NCBI GenBank assembly: GCA_025751475.1
Contig: JAOWLD010000001.1
Coordinates: forward strand, 806,001 to 870,000
Source of the DNA: Rhodobacteraceae bacterium XHP0102
GTDB lineage: Bacteria; Pseudomonadota; Alphaproteobacteria; Rhodobacterales; Rhodobacteraceae
Direction: 5' to 3'
Length of the DNA stretch: 64,000 nt
Shown one piece after another: positions 28,888 to 38,321 of the stretch. Position 1 is the stretch's first letter. Every line of letters begins with the position of its first letter. Both the position numbers and the translations under genes were made by a program. The notes beneath the pieces were generated by a model, which saw nothing but the letters and a program-made list of their open reading frames with translations, was not told the origin of the DNA and did no database searches.

Positions 28888-29775
28888 ATGAATTGGGATG
28901 ATATGCGTGTCTTTCTGGCCGTTGCGCGCGCCGAAAGCCTGACGGGGGCTGGGAAAACCCTGCGGCTTGATGCGGCCACAATCGGGCGGCGTATCGCGCG
29001 GCTTGAGGCGCGGCTGGGGGCGGAGCTGTTTGTGAAATCCCCGCAGGGCTATGTCCTGAGCAGCGCAGGGGAGGAACTTTTGCCCGCCGCCGAGGCCGCT
29101 GAGGCGGCACTTGCCATTCCCCTTGCAGGGGGGCAAGGGCAGGCGGGGCTGTCTGGCACCGTGCGGATTGGCGCGCCTGATGGGTGCGCCAATTATTTGC
29201 TGCCGCAGGTCTGCGCAGCCATTCGCGCCGATAACCCTGATCTCGATATCCAAATTCTGGCCCTGCCGCGGGTTGTGAATCTATCCAAGCGCGAAGCGGA
29301 TTTGGCCATTACCGTCAGCCCGCCCGATGCGGGGCGCCTTTTGGTGCAAAAGATCACCGATTACCATTTGCATTTGGCAATGCGGGCCGATCTGACGCCG
29401 CCCGATGATCTGGCCATGGTGCGGGATCATGCGGTGGTGGGCTATATTCCCGATATGATCTTTGACAAAGAATTGGATTACCTTGGCCTCTTGGGGCGTG
29501 GGCGGGTGCAGATGGCCTCAAATTCCGTTGCGGTGCAGCTGCAAATGCTGCGGCAGGGGGGGATTGGCTTTGTGCATGATTTCGCACTGCCTTTTGCGCC
29601 CGAATTGCGGATTGTGCTGAAGGATGACATTAGCCTCAAACGGGCCTTTTATCTCGTGCGCCACGAACAAGATCGGCGCTCTGACAGGTTGGGGCGTTTG
29701 GTTGAGGCCTTATCATCAGGACTGCGGGCCGAGGTGTCGCGGCTTGAAGCCGAGGTCGCCAAACGCTGCTTTTAG
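28888..29775 (+). CDS. LysR-family transcriptional regulator
   Basis: A 295-residue regulator with an N-terminal winged helix-turn-helix (MNWDDMRVFLAVARAESLTG onward, to about 60) and a C-terminal effector-binding domain. Divergent orientation next to mmsA suggests it controls valine catabolism, probably through a pathway intermediate; this is inference. I prefer this ATG over one four codons upstream (28876) because the product then starts at the usual distance from the HTH. A TTGCA inverted repeat lies immediately upstream. Confidence 0.85.
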   Translation: MNWDDMRVFLAVARAESLTGAGKTLRLDAATIGRRIARLEARLGAELFVKSPQGYVLSSAGEELLPAAEAAEAALAIPLAGGQGQAGLSGTVRIGAPDGCANYLLPQVCAAIRADNPDLDIQILALPRVVNLSKREADLAITVSPPDAGRLLVQKITDYHLHLAMRADLTPPDDLAMVRDHAVVGYIPDMIFDKELDYLGLLGRGRVQMASNSVAVQLQMLRQGGIGFVHDFALPFAPELRIVLKDDISLKRAFYLVRHEQDRRSDRLGRLVEALSSGLRAEVSRLEAEVAKRCF

Positions 29776-29851
29776 CTTGCGTTTCGCGGCGCAATAATGT
29801 TGCGTGACCCCGTAATTGCGGCAGCATATGCCAAACTTGGGAGATTTGCAG

Positions 29852-30346
29852 ATGCGCACAGGCCTATATCCAGGCACATTCGATCCAATTACATTGGGCC
29901 ATGTGGATATTATCCGCCGCGCGGCCACATTGGTTGATCGTTTGGTGATTGGTGTTGCGATCAACCGCGACAAAGGCCCCCTGTTCACCTTGGAGGAGCG
30001 CGTGGCCATGGTCGAGGCGGAGACCGCAAAACTGTCGCGCAGCACGGGAATAGAAATTGTCGCACATCCGTTTGAAAATTTGCTGATCGATTGCGCGCGC
30101 GAGGTGGGGGCGGGTATCATAATCCGTGGCCTGCGCGCAGTTGCCGATTTTGAATATGAATTCCAAATGGTCGGTATGAACCGAAAATTGGATGATGAGA
30201 TCAGCACCGTCTTTTTGATGGCCGAGGCCGAGCATCAGGCGATTGCCTCAAAACTGGTCAAAGAAATCGCGCGGCTTGGCGGCGATGTCAGCCATTTCGT
30301 GCCGCCCGCCGTGCATCAAGCGCTAGACGCGAAATTCTCATCCTGA
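29852..30346 (+). CDS. coaD: Phosphopantetheine adenylyltransferase
   Basis: Makes dephospho-CoA from 4'-phosphopantetheine and ATP in CoA synthesis. The 164-residue nucleotidyltransferase has the motif GLYPGTFDPITLGHVDII at the start, including the T-x-G-H nucleotide-binding motif, and RGLRAVADFEYEFQM near 90. The ATG is preceded by GGGAG; an upstream in-frame start at 29816 is rejected for lack of a ribosome site. It precedes the cyclophilin pair on the same strand by about 45 bp. Confidence 0.96.
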   Translation: MRTGLYPGTFDPITLGHVDIIRRAATLVDRLVIGVAINRDKGPLFTLEERVAMVEAETAKLSRSTGIEIVAHPFENLLIDCAREVGAGIIIRGLRAVADFEYEFQMVGMNRKLDDEISTVFLMAEAEHQAIASKLVKEIARLGGDVSHFVPPAVHQALDAKFSS

Positions 30347-30389
30347 TAGGTCAAGGCCAAAACCAGATATCCGCAAAAGGAATAAAGGC

Positions 30390-30896
30390 ATGGCCGAGAT
30401 CAAAGACCCCGAAAACACCATCCTGATGGAGCTAAAAGACGGCACCGTCACCATCGAATTGCTGCCTGAAATTGCGCCTGCGCATTGCGCACGCATGAAG
30501 GAATTGGCGCGTGAAGGCGCCTATGATGGCGTGGTCTTTCACCGCGTGATTGACGGGTTCATGGCGCAAACGGGCGATGTGGAACACGGCAATGCCGACA
30601 AAGGCGCCAATATCCGCATGGCGGGCACGGGCGGGTCGGACAAGCCTGATTTGCCTGCTGAATTCTCAGGCATTCCGCATGATCGCGGCACGCTTGGCGC
30701 GGCGCGCTCCTCCAACCCGAATTCGGCAAACAGCCAGTTCTTCATCAATTTCAACGACAATCATTTCCTCAATCGCCAATACACCGTCTATGGCCGCGTG
30801 ATTGCGGGGATGGAGCATATTGATGCGATCACGCGCGGCGAGCCGCCTGCGAACCCCGATAAGATGATCAGCGTGAAGGTGGCCGCAGATGAGTAA
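30390..30896 (+). CDS. ppiB: Cytoplasmic peptidyl-prolyl cis-trans isomerase (cyclophilin)
   Basis: A 168-residue cyclophilin without a signal peptide, so cytoplasmic. It carries VVFHRVIDGFMAQTGD near 49-64, the SSNPNSANSQFFINF block near 109-123 and the usual active-site arrangement. The last 8 bp overlap the start of a second cyclophilin gene that carries a signal peptide. Confidence 0.94.
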   Translation: MAEIKDPENTILMELKDGTVTIELLPEIAPAHCARMKELAREGAYDGVVFHRVIDGFMAQTGDVEHGNADKGANIRMAGTGGSDKPDLPAEFSGIPHDRGTLGAARSSNPNSANSQFFINFNDNHFLNRQYTVYGRVIAGMEHIDAITRGEPPANPDKMISVKVAADE

Positions 30897-31440
30897 GCTT
30901 GGCGCAGCGATTGCCTTGCTCTTGGCAAGCCCCGCCTTTGGGGCGGGTCTGGAGATTGATGTGGCGGGCGAGGCGACTGGCACAATCACCATCGACTTGT
31001 TCGAGGATGTCGCCCCTGAACACACGGCACGGATGCTGCAATTGGCCGAAGATGGCGCCTATGATGGCGTGATGTTCCATCGCGTGATTGACGGTTTCAT
31101 GGCGCAGACGGGCGATGTGGAATTTGGCCGTGTCGGGCAGGATATGCGCTTTGCGGGGCGGGGGGGATCGCAATATCCAGACCTGCCTGCTGAATTTTCT
31201 GATCTCAGCTTTGAGCGGGGCGTGGTCGGTATGGCCCGTGCCGCGAACCCAGACAGCGCCAATTCGCAATTCTTCATCATGTTTGCCCCCGTGCCGCAGT
31301 TGAACGGGGAATACACCGTGGTGGGCGAGGTCACCTCGGGGATGGAGATTGTCGACCAGATCAAGCGCGGCACAGGTCCCAATGGGGCTGTGATTGGCGC
31401 GCCCGATCACATGGCCGCTGTGCGCGCCATCCGCGATTGA
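30889..31440 (+). CDS. Exported peptidyl-prolyl cis-trans isomerase (cyclophilin)
   Basis: A 183-residue cyclophilin with an N-terminal signal peptide (MSKLGAAIALLLASPAFGAG), so periplasmic. The core repeats the motifs of its neighbour: VMFHRVIDGFMAQTGD and AANPDSANSQFFIMF. The two genes overlap by 8 bp and are about half identical by eye in the core, indicating tandem duplication followed by targeting to different compartments. A hairpin follows the stop. Confidence 0.92.
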   Translation: MSKLGAAIALLLASPAFGAGLEIDVAGEATGTITIDLFEDVAPEHTARMLQLAEDGAYDGVMFHRVIDGFMAQTGDVEFGRVGQDMRFAGRGGSQYPDLPAEFSDLSFERGVVGMARAANPDSANSQFFIMFAPVPQLNGEYTVVGEVTSGMEIVDQIKRGTGPNGAVIGAPDHMAAVRAIRD

Positions 31441-31448
31441 GGCAAGGT

Positions 31449-31474
31449 CAAGCCCGCTGTCACAGGCGGGCTTG
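31449..31474 (+). other. Hairpin after the cyclophilin pair
   Basis: A perfect 9-bp CAAGCCCGC/GCGGGCTTG stem with an 8-nt loop lies between the second cyclophilin and the ABC-F gene. No T-run follows, so termination would be weak at best. It may be an mRNA 3' stabiliser. Confidence 0.5.
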
Positions 31475-31491
31475 CGTGAAAGATAAACCCC

Positions 31492-33330
31492 ATGGCCCGC
31501 CCCGCGCTTTTGCAGCTGTCTGATATTTCGCTGACCTTTGGCGGTGATCCCATTTTCGATGGGCTGGATTTGGTTGTGCATCAGGGGGATCGCGTGGCGC
31601 TGGTGGGGCGCAACGGGTCAGGCAAATCGACCTTGATGAAGGTGATGGCGGGTTTGACCGAACCTGACACTGGCAGCATCACAAGCCCGCAAGGCACCTC
31701 GGTCGGATATATGGAGCAGGAACCCGATTTCACGGGCTTTGCCACATTGGGCGATTTCGCCACCGCCACGCTTGGCCCCAGCGAGGCATGGCGGGTGGAG
31801 GCCTTGGCCGATGGTCTGAAGCTGCGGCTTGATGCTGATCCAGCCAAGGCTTCGGGCGGGGAGCGCCGCCGTGCGGCCCTTGCGCGGCTTTTGGCCGAAG
31901 AGCCTGATATCATGCTTTTGGATGAACCCACCAACCACCTTGATATCGCGGCCATCGGGTGGCTTGAGGCGCGGCTTGCGGACACCCGCACCGCCTTTGT
32001 CGTGATCTCGCATGACCGTGCGTTTTTGAACGCTTTGACCCGCGCCACCCTATGGGTGGATCGCGGGCAGGTCCGCCGCAACGAGCAAGGCTTTGCCAGC
32101 TTCGAGGCGTGGCGCGACAAGGTTTGGGACGAGGAAGACATGGCGCGCCACAAATTGGATCGCAAAATCAAATCCGAGGCCCGTTGGGCCGTGGAAGGGA
32201 TCAGTGCGCGGCGCAAGCGCAATCAGGGCCGTGTGCGCGCTTTGGCCGATTTGCGCGCAGAACGCGCCGCGATGATCCGCCGCCAATCCACCGCCGCCAT
32301 GGTCTTGGAGGAGGGGCCGCAATCGGGCCGCAAGGTGATCGAGGCCAAGGGGATTTCAAAATCCTTTGGCGATCACACCATCCTTGCCCCGTTTGATCTG
32401 CGCATTTTGCGCGGGGATCGGGTGGGGTTTGTTGGGCCGAATGGGGCGGGCAAAACCACGCTGTTGAATATGCTGACGGGCCAGCTTGCCCCTGACACGG
32501 GGCAGGTCACTTTGGGCAAGGGCCTTGAGATGGCGGTGTTTGACCAAAACCGCGCAGGGCTAAACCCTGAGGCCAGCCTTTGGGACAGCCTGACCTTGGA
32601 TCGTGAGATTGCCGTGAACGGATCCTCTGATCAGGTCATGGTGCGCGGCAGCCCGCGCCATGTGATGGGCTATCTCAAAGATTTCCTCTTTGACGAGGCG
32701 CAGGCGCGCGCGCCTGTGCGCTCCCTTTCAGGGGGGGAACGGGCGCGTTTGATGTTGGCCAAAATCATGGCGCGCGAAAGCAATCTTTTGATCTTGGACG
32801 AACCGACCAATGATCTGGATGTCGAGACATTGGATTTGCTGCAAGACCTCTTGGGTGACTACGCGGGCACGGTTTTGTTGGTCAGCCATGACCGCGATTT
32901 TCTGGATCGGGTTGCCACAAGCACCGTGGTGCTTGAGGGGCAGGGCCATGCGCAGGCCTATGCGGGCGGATGGAGCGATGCCTTGGCCCAAGGCGCGCGC
33001 CTTGCGCGCGATGATGCCGCCGCCCCATCATCCCCACCCTTTGGCGGGGGCGCGTCCAAACCCGATGCCCCGCTCAAAACCGATGCGCCCAAACCCGCCA
33101 CGGGCCTCAGTTTCACCGAGAGCCACCGCTTGAAAGAATTGCCCGCCGTGATTGCGCGGCTTGAGGCGGAACTGGGCAAGCTGTCTGACTTGCTGTCTGA
33201 TCCTGATCTTTACACGCGCGAGCCTGTCAAATTCGCCAAAGCGACCGAGGCCTTGGCCGAACGCCAAGCCAAACTCGCCGCCGCAGAAGAAGAATGGCTG
33301 CTGCTGGAGGAAAAGGCGCAAGGGATGTGA
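31492..33330 (+). CDS. ABC-F ATPase (Uup-like)
   Basis: A soluble 612-residue protein with two ATPase domains. The first has GRNGSGKST near 40 and LDEPTNHLD near 143. The second has GPNGAGKTT near 316 and LDEPTNDLD near 437, with LSGGERARLML before it. It ends with a charged coiled-coil (about 540-610, ESHRLKELPAVIARLEAEL onward), which is diagnostic of Uup rather than EttA. ABC-F proteins act on ribosomes or branched DNA. It carries no membrane domain. Confidence 0.92.
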   Translation: MARPALLQLSDISLTFGGDPIFDGLDLVVHQGDRVALVGRNGSGKSTLMKVMAGLTEPDTGSITSPQGTSVGYMEQEPDFTGFATLGDFATATLGPSEAWRVEALADGLKLRLDADPAKASGGERRRAALARLLAEEPDIMLLDEPTNHLDIAAIGWLEARLADTRTAFVVISHDRAFLNALTRATLWVDRGQVRRNEQGFASFEAWRDKVWDEEDMARHKLDRKIKSEARWAVEGISARRKRNQGRVRALADLRAERAAMIRRQSTAAMVLEEGPQSGRKVIEAKGISKSFGDHTILAPFDLRILRGDRVGFVGPNGAGKTTLLNMLTGQLAPDTGQVTLGKGLEMAVFDQNRAGLNPEASLWDSLTLDREIAVNGSSDQVMVRGSPRHVMGYLKDFLFDEAQARAPVRSLSGGERARLMLAKIMARESNLLILDEPTNDLDVETLDLLQDLLGDYAGTVLLVSHDRDFLDRVATSTVVLEGQGHAQAYAGGWSDALAQGARLARDDAAAPSSPPFGGGASKPDAPLKTDAPKPATGLSFTESHRLKELPAVIARLEAELGKLSDLLSDPDLYTREPVKFAKATEALAERQAKLAAAEEEWLLLEEKAQGM

Positions 33331-33360
33331 ACGCCCAATCTATGTGGCAACCGTGCAGGA

Positions 33361-35322
33361 TTAAACGTCCAATTCCTCAACGAACCGCGCGTTGTCTTGG
33401 ATGTATTGGAACCGCAATTCGGGCTTTTTGCCCATCAGGCGCTCCACCAGATCGCCCGTTTCGCCTGGTGTGTCCTCATCCACTGTGACGCGGATCAGCT
33501 TGCGCGAGGCGGGGTCCATCGTGGTTTCCTTCAAATCCTTGGCATCCATCTCGCCCAGACCCTTAAATCGGCTCACGTCAATTTTGCCGCGTCCGCCAAG
33601 GCCGCGGGCCATCCATGCTTCTTTTTCCGCTTCATCAAGCGCATAGACACGCTGCGCCCCTTGGGTCAGGCGAAACAGGGGCGGGCAGGCCAGATAGAGA
33701 TGCCCCTGATCTATCATCGGCCGCATCTGGGTGAAGAAAAATGTCATCAACAAAGCCGCGATATGCGCACCATCCACATCGGCATCGGTCATGATGATGA
33801 CCTTGTCATAGCGCAGGTCTTCGACATTGAATTTCGTGCCCATAGAGACACCAAGAGCCTGACAGAGATCGTTGATCTCTTGGTTCTGTCCCATCTTGGA
33901 GGAGGCCGCGCCAAGCACGTTCAAAATTTTACCGCGCAGGGGCAGCAGGGCTTGGGTCTTGCGGTCGCGCGCCATTTTGGCGGAGCCGCCCGCGCTGTCG
34001 CCTTCCACGATAAACAATTCTGTGCCTTCGCGGTTGGTGGCCGAGCAATCCACCAATTTCCCAGGCAGGCGCAGCCGCTTGGTTGCAGATTTGCGCTGCG
34101 TTTCCTTTTCTTGTCTGCGGCGCATCCGCTCTTCGGCGCGCAGCACCAGAAAATCCAAAATCGCCCCCGCCGATTTCGTGTCAGCGGCCAACCAATTGTC
34201 GAAACGATCGCGCACCGCCCCTTCGACCATCCGCGCGGCCTCGGTTGTGGCAAGGCGGTCCTTGGTCTGGCCCACAAATTCAGGCTCCGCGATGAAGCAC
34301 GAGACCAAGGCACAGCCCCCCGCGGTCAGATCTTCGCGGGTTATGTTGGTCGCTTTGCGATTGCCCGCCAATTCGCCATAGGCGCGAATGCCCTTGAGGA
34401 TCGCGGCCCAAAATCCCGCTTCATGGGTGCCACCTTCGGGCGTGGGGACGGTGTTACAGTAAGATTGGATAAATCCATCCCGCGCAGGTGTCCAATTGAT
34501 CGCCCATTCCACCAAACCCGCTGCGCCGAAGCGTTCTTGGAATTCGACTTTTCCTGAAAACGGGGCTTGCGCATAGGTCGCCGCATTTCCCAAGACCTCG
34601 CCCAGATAATCGGAAAGGCCGCCTGGGAAGTGAAACGTGGCCTCTTGCGGGGTCTCGCCATCGTCAATCGCGGATTTCCAGCGAATTTCCACGCCCGAAA
34701 AAAGATATGCTTTGGATCGCACCATTTTGAACAGGCGGGCGGGCTTGAACCGATGGTTTCCAAAAATCTGTTCATCGGCGTGAAAGCTGACTTGCGTGCC
34801 GCGCCGATTGGGGGCGGCGCCAAGGTTTTGCAATCCGCCTTGGGGCAGACCGCGCGAGAATTCTTGCGCGTAAAGCGTGCGGTTGCGGGCCACTTCCACC
34901 CGCAGATGATCGGAGAGCGCATTCACGACCGATGCCCCGACCCCATGCAAACCGCCCGAGGTTTGATAGGCCTTGCCCGAAAATTTACCGCCCGCGTGAA
35001 GCGTGCATAAAATCACCTCCAAAGCGGATTTGTCGGGGAATTTGGGATGCGGATCAATCGGCATTCCGCGCCCATTGTCGCGGATGGTCACGGTGTGATC
35101 TGCGGCAAGTTCCACCTCAATCCGATTGGCATGGCCCGCAACGGCCTCATCCATGGAGTTGTCGAGGATTTCCGCCACCAGATGGTGCAAGGCGCGTTCA
35201 TCGGTGCCGCCAATATACATACCAGGCCGTTTTCGGACGGGTTCCAACCCCTCCAACACCTCAATAGATGAGGCGTCATAGGCCTGTTCCGAGGCCGATT
35301 GGCCCAAAAGATCATCCGCCAT
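33361..35322 (-). CDS. parE: DNA topoisomerase IV subunit B
   Basis: ATPase subunit of the decatenase that separates daughter chromosomes. The 653-residue product has GHKL ATPase motifs ([36 protein letters not shown]) and a Toprim domain ([24 protein letters not shown]). A length near 650 with no GyrB-specific insertion supports ParE over GyrB. The ATG at 35322 is chosen; the longer frame begins with TTG. The upstream gap leads to hemA. Confidence 0.93.
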   Translation of the reverse strand: MADDLLGQSASEQAYDASSIEVLEGLEPVRKRPGMYIGGTDERALHHLVAEILDNSMDEAVAGHANRIEVELAADHTVTIRDNGRGMPIDPHPKFPDKSALEVILCTLHAGGKFSGKAYQTSGGLHGVGASVVNALSDHLRVEVARNRTLYAQEFSRGLPQGGLQNLGAAPNRRGTQVSFHADEQIFGNHRFKPARLFKMVRSKAYLFSGVEIRWKSAIDDGETPQEATFHFPGGLSDYLGEVLGNAATYAQAPFSGKVEFQERFGAAGLVEWAINWTPARDGFIQSYCNTVPTPEGGTHEAGFWAAILKGIRAYGELAGNRKATNITREDLTAGGCALVSCFIAEPEFVGQTKDRLATTEAARMVEGAVRDRFDNWLAADTKSAGAILDFLVLRAEERMRRRQEKETQRKSATKRLRLPGKLVDCSATNREGTELFIVEGDSAGGSAKMARDRKTQALLPLRGKILNVLGAASSKMGQNQEINDLCQALGVSMGTKFNVEDLRYDKVIIMTDADVDGAHIAALLMTFFFTQMRPMIDQGHLYLACPPLFRLTQGAQRVYALDEAEKEAWMARGLGGRGKIDVSRFKGLGEMDAKDLKETTMDPASRKLIRVTVDEDTPGETGDLVERLMGKKPELRFQYIQDNARFVEELDV

Positions 35323-35488
35323 TGTGCTGCTCAATCACTTGTTCTGTGCATATTTGCTTGTCTATTTTTCCCATATTGGCAGCTTTGCGGCGCAGCGAAA
35401 AGGCAAAAACGGCCCAAAAGCCGCCCAGAGGCCGTCCAGAGGCAGCATTGCTTTGGCGATCAACGCGTTGCGCAAAGGGTTTCGCAAT

Positions 35489-35502
35489 TTGCGCCAGATC
35501 AA
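35489..35502 (+). promoter_or_regulatory. FNR-like half-conserved site upstream of hemA
   Basis: TTGCG-CCAG-ATCAA matches 8 of 10 fixed positions of the FnrL box TTGAT-N4-ATCAA. It lies about 125 bp before the hemA start. A weak promoter (TTGGAA, 17 bp, CTATCT at 35528-35556) sits downstream at a plausible distance. hemA is FnrL-regulated in Rhodobacter; transfer of that here is inference. Confidence 0.35.
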
Positions 35503-35619
35503 ATACGGGCGCGCGTCAATTTGTTACTTGGAAAATACTGCGCCGACAGACTATCTGAGGCGCAACGCAAACCGTTGAAAGGCGAAAGCCCCCTTTGCGC
35601 CAGAGTTAAGGAGATGAGT

Positions 35620-36843
35620 GTGGATTATAGCAACGCCCTGGATCACGCCCTAAATACACTTCACGAAGAGGGGCGCTATCGCACGTTCATTGATATTGAA
35701 CGCCGCAAGGGCCAGTTTCCCCACGCCACTTGGACCCGCCCAGATGGCAGCCAAACCCAGATCGCGGTTTGGTGCGGCAATGATTATCTGGGTATGGGGC
35801 AACATCCTGTTGTCTTGAATGCGATGCATGAGGCCTTGGACGCTACGGGCGCGGGGTCTGGTGGCACGCGCAATATTTCGGGCACCACTGTCTATCACAA
35901 ACGCCTTGAGGCGGAGTTGGCCGATTTGCACGGCAAGGAAGCCGCGCTTGTTTTTACATCGGCCTATATCGCCAATGACGCCACGCTTTCGACCCTGCCG
36001 CGCCTGTTTCCTGGGCTGATCATCTATTCAGATGAGTTGAACCACGCCTCGATGATCGAGGGGATCCGCCGCAACGGCGGCGCAAAGCGCGTGTTCAAAC
36101 ATAATGATCTGGATGATCTGCGCGCGAAACTGGCGGCGGATGATCCCAAAGCGCCAAAACTGATCGCCTTTGAATCGGTTTATTCGATGGATGGCGATTT
36201 CGGCCCGATTGCGGGGATTGTGGAATTGGCCCAAGAATTCGGCGCTTTGACCTATCTGGACGAGGTGCACGCAGTTGGGATGTATGGCCCACGCGGCGGC
36301 GGTGTTGCCGAAAAGCTGGGCCTGTCGGACCAGATTGACATCATCAACGGCACTTTGGGCAAGGCCTATGGCGTGATGGGCGGCTATATCGCCGCTTCTG
36401 CCAAGATGTGTGATGCGGTGCGCTCCTATGCGCCGGGTTTCATTTTCACAACATCTTTGCCGCCTGTTGTTGCGGCGGGGGCCGCGGCCTCGGTCAAGCA
36501 TTTGAAAACCGATCAAGCCTTGCGCGATTTACACCAAGAGCGCGCCGCGGTTCTAAAATTGCGCCTCAAGGGCTTGGGTCTGCCGATCATTGATCACGGC
36601 AGCCACATCGTGCCTGTGATTGTGGGCGATCCGGTGCATACCAAGAAAATCTCGGATATGCTTTTGCAGGATCACGGAATTTATGTTCAGCCCATCAACT
36701 TCCCCACCGTGCCACGTGGCACGGAGCGGTTGCGCTTCACCCCAAGCCCCGTGCATGATCCCAAAATGATGGATGCGCTGGTGCACGCGATGGACCATCT
36801 TTGGAGCCATTGTGCGCTGAATCGTGCCGAATTGGCGGGCTAA
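35620..36843 (+). CDS. hemA: 5-aminolevulinate synthase (C4 pathway)
   Basis: Condenses glycine and succinyl-CoA to 5-aminolevulinate, the first step of haem and tetrapyrrole synthesis in alphaproteobacteria. I choose GTG at 35620: it gives [12 protein letters not shown], matching Rhodobacter HemA (MDYN...), 407 residues as in R. sphaeroides, and AAGGAG lies 6 nt upstream, whereas an ATG at 35614 has no spacing from it. The PLP-binding Lys falls at 248 (GTLGKAYG), as expected. Other motifs: [11 protein letters not shown] and [13 protein letters not shown]. Confidence 0.97.
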   Translation: MDYSNALDHALNTLHEEGRYRTFIDIERRKGQFPHATWTRPDGSQTQIAVWCGNDYLGMGQHPVVLNAMHEALDATGAGSGGTRNISGTTVYHKRLEAELADLHGKEAALVFTSAYIANDATLSTLPRLFPGLIIYSDELNHASMIEGIRRNGGAKRVFKHNDLDDLRAKLAADDPKAPKLIAFESVYSMDGDFGPIAGIVELAQEFGALTYLDEVHAVGMYGPRGGGVAEKLGLSDQIDIINGTLGKAYGVMGGYIAASAKMCDAVRSYAPGFIFTTSLPPVVAAGAAASVKHLKTDQALRDLHQERAAVLKLRLKGLGLPIIDHGSHIVPVIVGDPVHTKKISDMLLQDHGIYVQPINFPTVPRGTERLRFTPSPVHDPKMMDALVHAMDHLWSHCALNRAELAG

Positions 36844-36944
36844 CGCACAATAAGTTTATCACCACGCCTTACTTATGCTATATCGCCTTTGGGGGATAGC
36901 AGTCCCGATGCGAATCGGTTCTGTGACAAATAGGCAACGCGAAA

Positions 36945-36964
36945 GCAGTTTTGGCCAAAACTGC
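36945..36964. promoter_or_regulatory. Perfect 20-bp palindrome upstream of the RodZ-like gene
   Basis: GCAGTTTTGGCCAAAACTGC is perfectly self-complementary. It lies in the 150-bp gap after hemA, 30-50 bp before the RodZ-like start. No T-run follows, so a terminator is unlikely. It looks like a dimer-binding operator; the protein is unknown. Confidence 0.6.
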
Positions 36965-37014
36965 GATCAGCACCAAGACGGGCAAGGTGCCAAATGGGGC
37001 AAGGTGAAACGGGT

Positions 37015-38235
37015 ATGATGGGGGCATCAACCGAAGAATTACAGGGCGAGATGCTCGCAGAGGTGCCCTTGGGCGATCTCATGCGCGGCGAACGCGCGAC
37101 AATGGGCAAGTCGCTTCAGGATGTTGAGGCCGATTTGCGCATCCGCGCTTCCTATATTGCGGCGATTGAAAACGCCGATCTCAGCGCCTTTTCATCACAT
37201 GGGTTTATCGCGGGCTATGTCAGGTCATATGCGCGCTATCTGGGCCTTGATCCTGAGTGGGTTTTTACGCGGTTTTGCGAGGAAACGGGATTTTCGGGCG
37301 TGACAGGTTTTGGCGGGGATACCCGCCGCGCACGCAGCGCCCAAAAGATGCGGCAGTCGATCCAAGCCCCCAAAAAGGCAAAAGGGTCCGTGCAAGACGA
37401 TCCACGGTTTTCGTCTCGCAAAATTCTGTTTGACGGGGAAGACGGGTTTTTGCCACGGCTAGAGGCGGGCGCGCTTGGCTCGCTTTTTGTGCTGTCTGTG
37501 GTTCTGCTTGGCGTGGGCTATGGCGCTTGGGTCTTGCTTAATGATTTTCAACGCGTGCAATTTGCCCCTGTGACGGATACGCCCGTGGCCCTTACCGCGA
37601 TGGACCCATTGCCCATGCCGCAAGGCGGCCAAGCGCAGATTGCCGATGCAACGCTGGCCCTCCCGCAAGAGGAGACAGCGCCAGACAGCGCGGCGATGGA
37701 GCGGCTTTATCGTCCCACTTTGCTTGAGGCCCCGATGCTGGTGCCGCGTGACCGTGCGATTGGCACGCTGAACCCGTCCACCACAGGGGCCTTCGCGCAA
37801 AGCGGAACCGTATCTGTGCGCCCCGATGAGATGTCGCGTGCGATTGCCGCCATCTCCGATGAGGCCACAAGCGCCCCTGTCACGCAGCAGCCGCGCGATG
37901 AGGTTGTGCTTTTTGCCGTGCGCCCCTCTTGGATCAGGGTGACCACGGCGGATGGCACCGTGCTGTTTGAAGGCACGCTCAACGCAGGTGACAGCTATAC
38001 CGTGCCTGAGATGGATGCGCTGCCCTACTTGCGGGCGGGCAATTCTGGCGCGCTCTATTTCGCGCTGAACTCTGTCACCTTCGGTCCAGCGGGTGTGGGG
38101 ACCAGTGTTGTCAAGGATGTGCCGATTTCCGCCGATGAAATCGAGACGCGCTATGCCATTGCCAATGCGACCGCCGACCCGCAATTGCCCGAAGTGGCCC
38201 AATTGGTTTTGGAGCGTTTGGCGCAAGGCGAGTAA
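37015..38235 (+). CDS. RodZ-like helix-turn-helix membrane protein (DUF4115)
   Basis: A 406-residue protein with a cytoplasmic HTH domain (about 25-88, [20 protein letters not shown]), a basic linker, one membrane helix (about 152-175) and a periplasmic C-terminal DUF4115 domain (about 300-370, [19 protein letters not shown]). RodZ proteins link MreB to the cell wall machinery and set rod shape. AAGGTG precedes this ATG at good spacing; an in-frame ATG at 36994 has a similar site too close to it. It lies upstream of ispG, as in many proteobacteria. Confidence 0.88.
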   Translation: MMGASTEELQGEMLAEVPLGDLMRGERATMGKSLQDVEADLRIRASYIAAIENADLSAFSSHGFIAGYVRSYARYLGLDPEWVFTRFCEETGFSGVTGFGGDTRRARSAQKMRQSIQAPKKAKGSVQDDPRFSSRKILFDGEDGFLPRLEAGALGSLFVLSVVLLGVGYGAWVLLNDFQRVQFAPVTDTPVALTAMDPLPMPQGGQAQIADATLALPQEETAPDSAAMERLYRPTLLEAPMLVPRDRAIGTLNPSTTGAFAQSGTVSVRPDEMSRAIAAISDEATSAPVTQQPRDEVVLFAVRPSWIRVTTADGTVLFEGTLNAGDSYTVPEMDALPYLRAGNSGALYFALNSVTFGPAGVGTSVVKDVPISADEIETRYAIANATADPQLPEVAQLVLERLAQGE

Positions 38236-38321
38236 ACCCGCGCATTGTGCATTTCGGCGCGAGGGCTTATCCTTCGCGCGAAACGCATCTGCGATCTGAC
38301 AAGCTAAAGGTCACACGCCCC

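Noticed and set aside
28772-29110. N-terminal extension of mmsA
   Set aside because: The open frame continues across the divergent LysR gene; the standard MmsA N-terminus starts at 28771.
33397-34557. 386-codon open frame antisense to parE
   Set aside because: Shadow of the well-supported parE reading frame; no ribosome site or family similarity.
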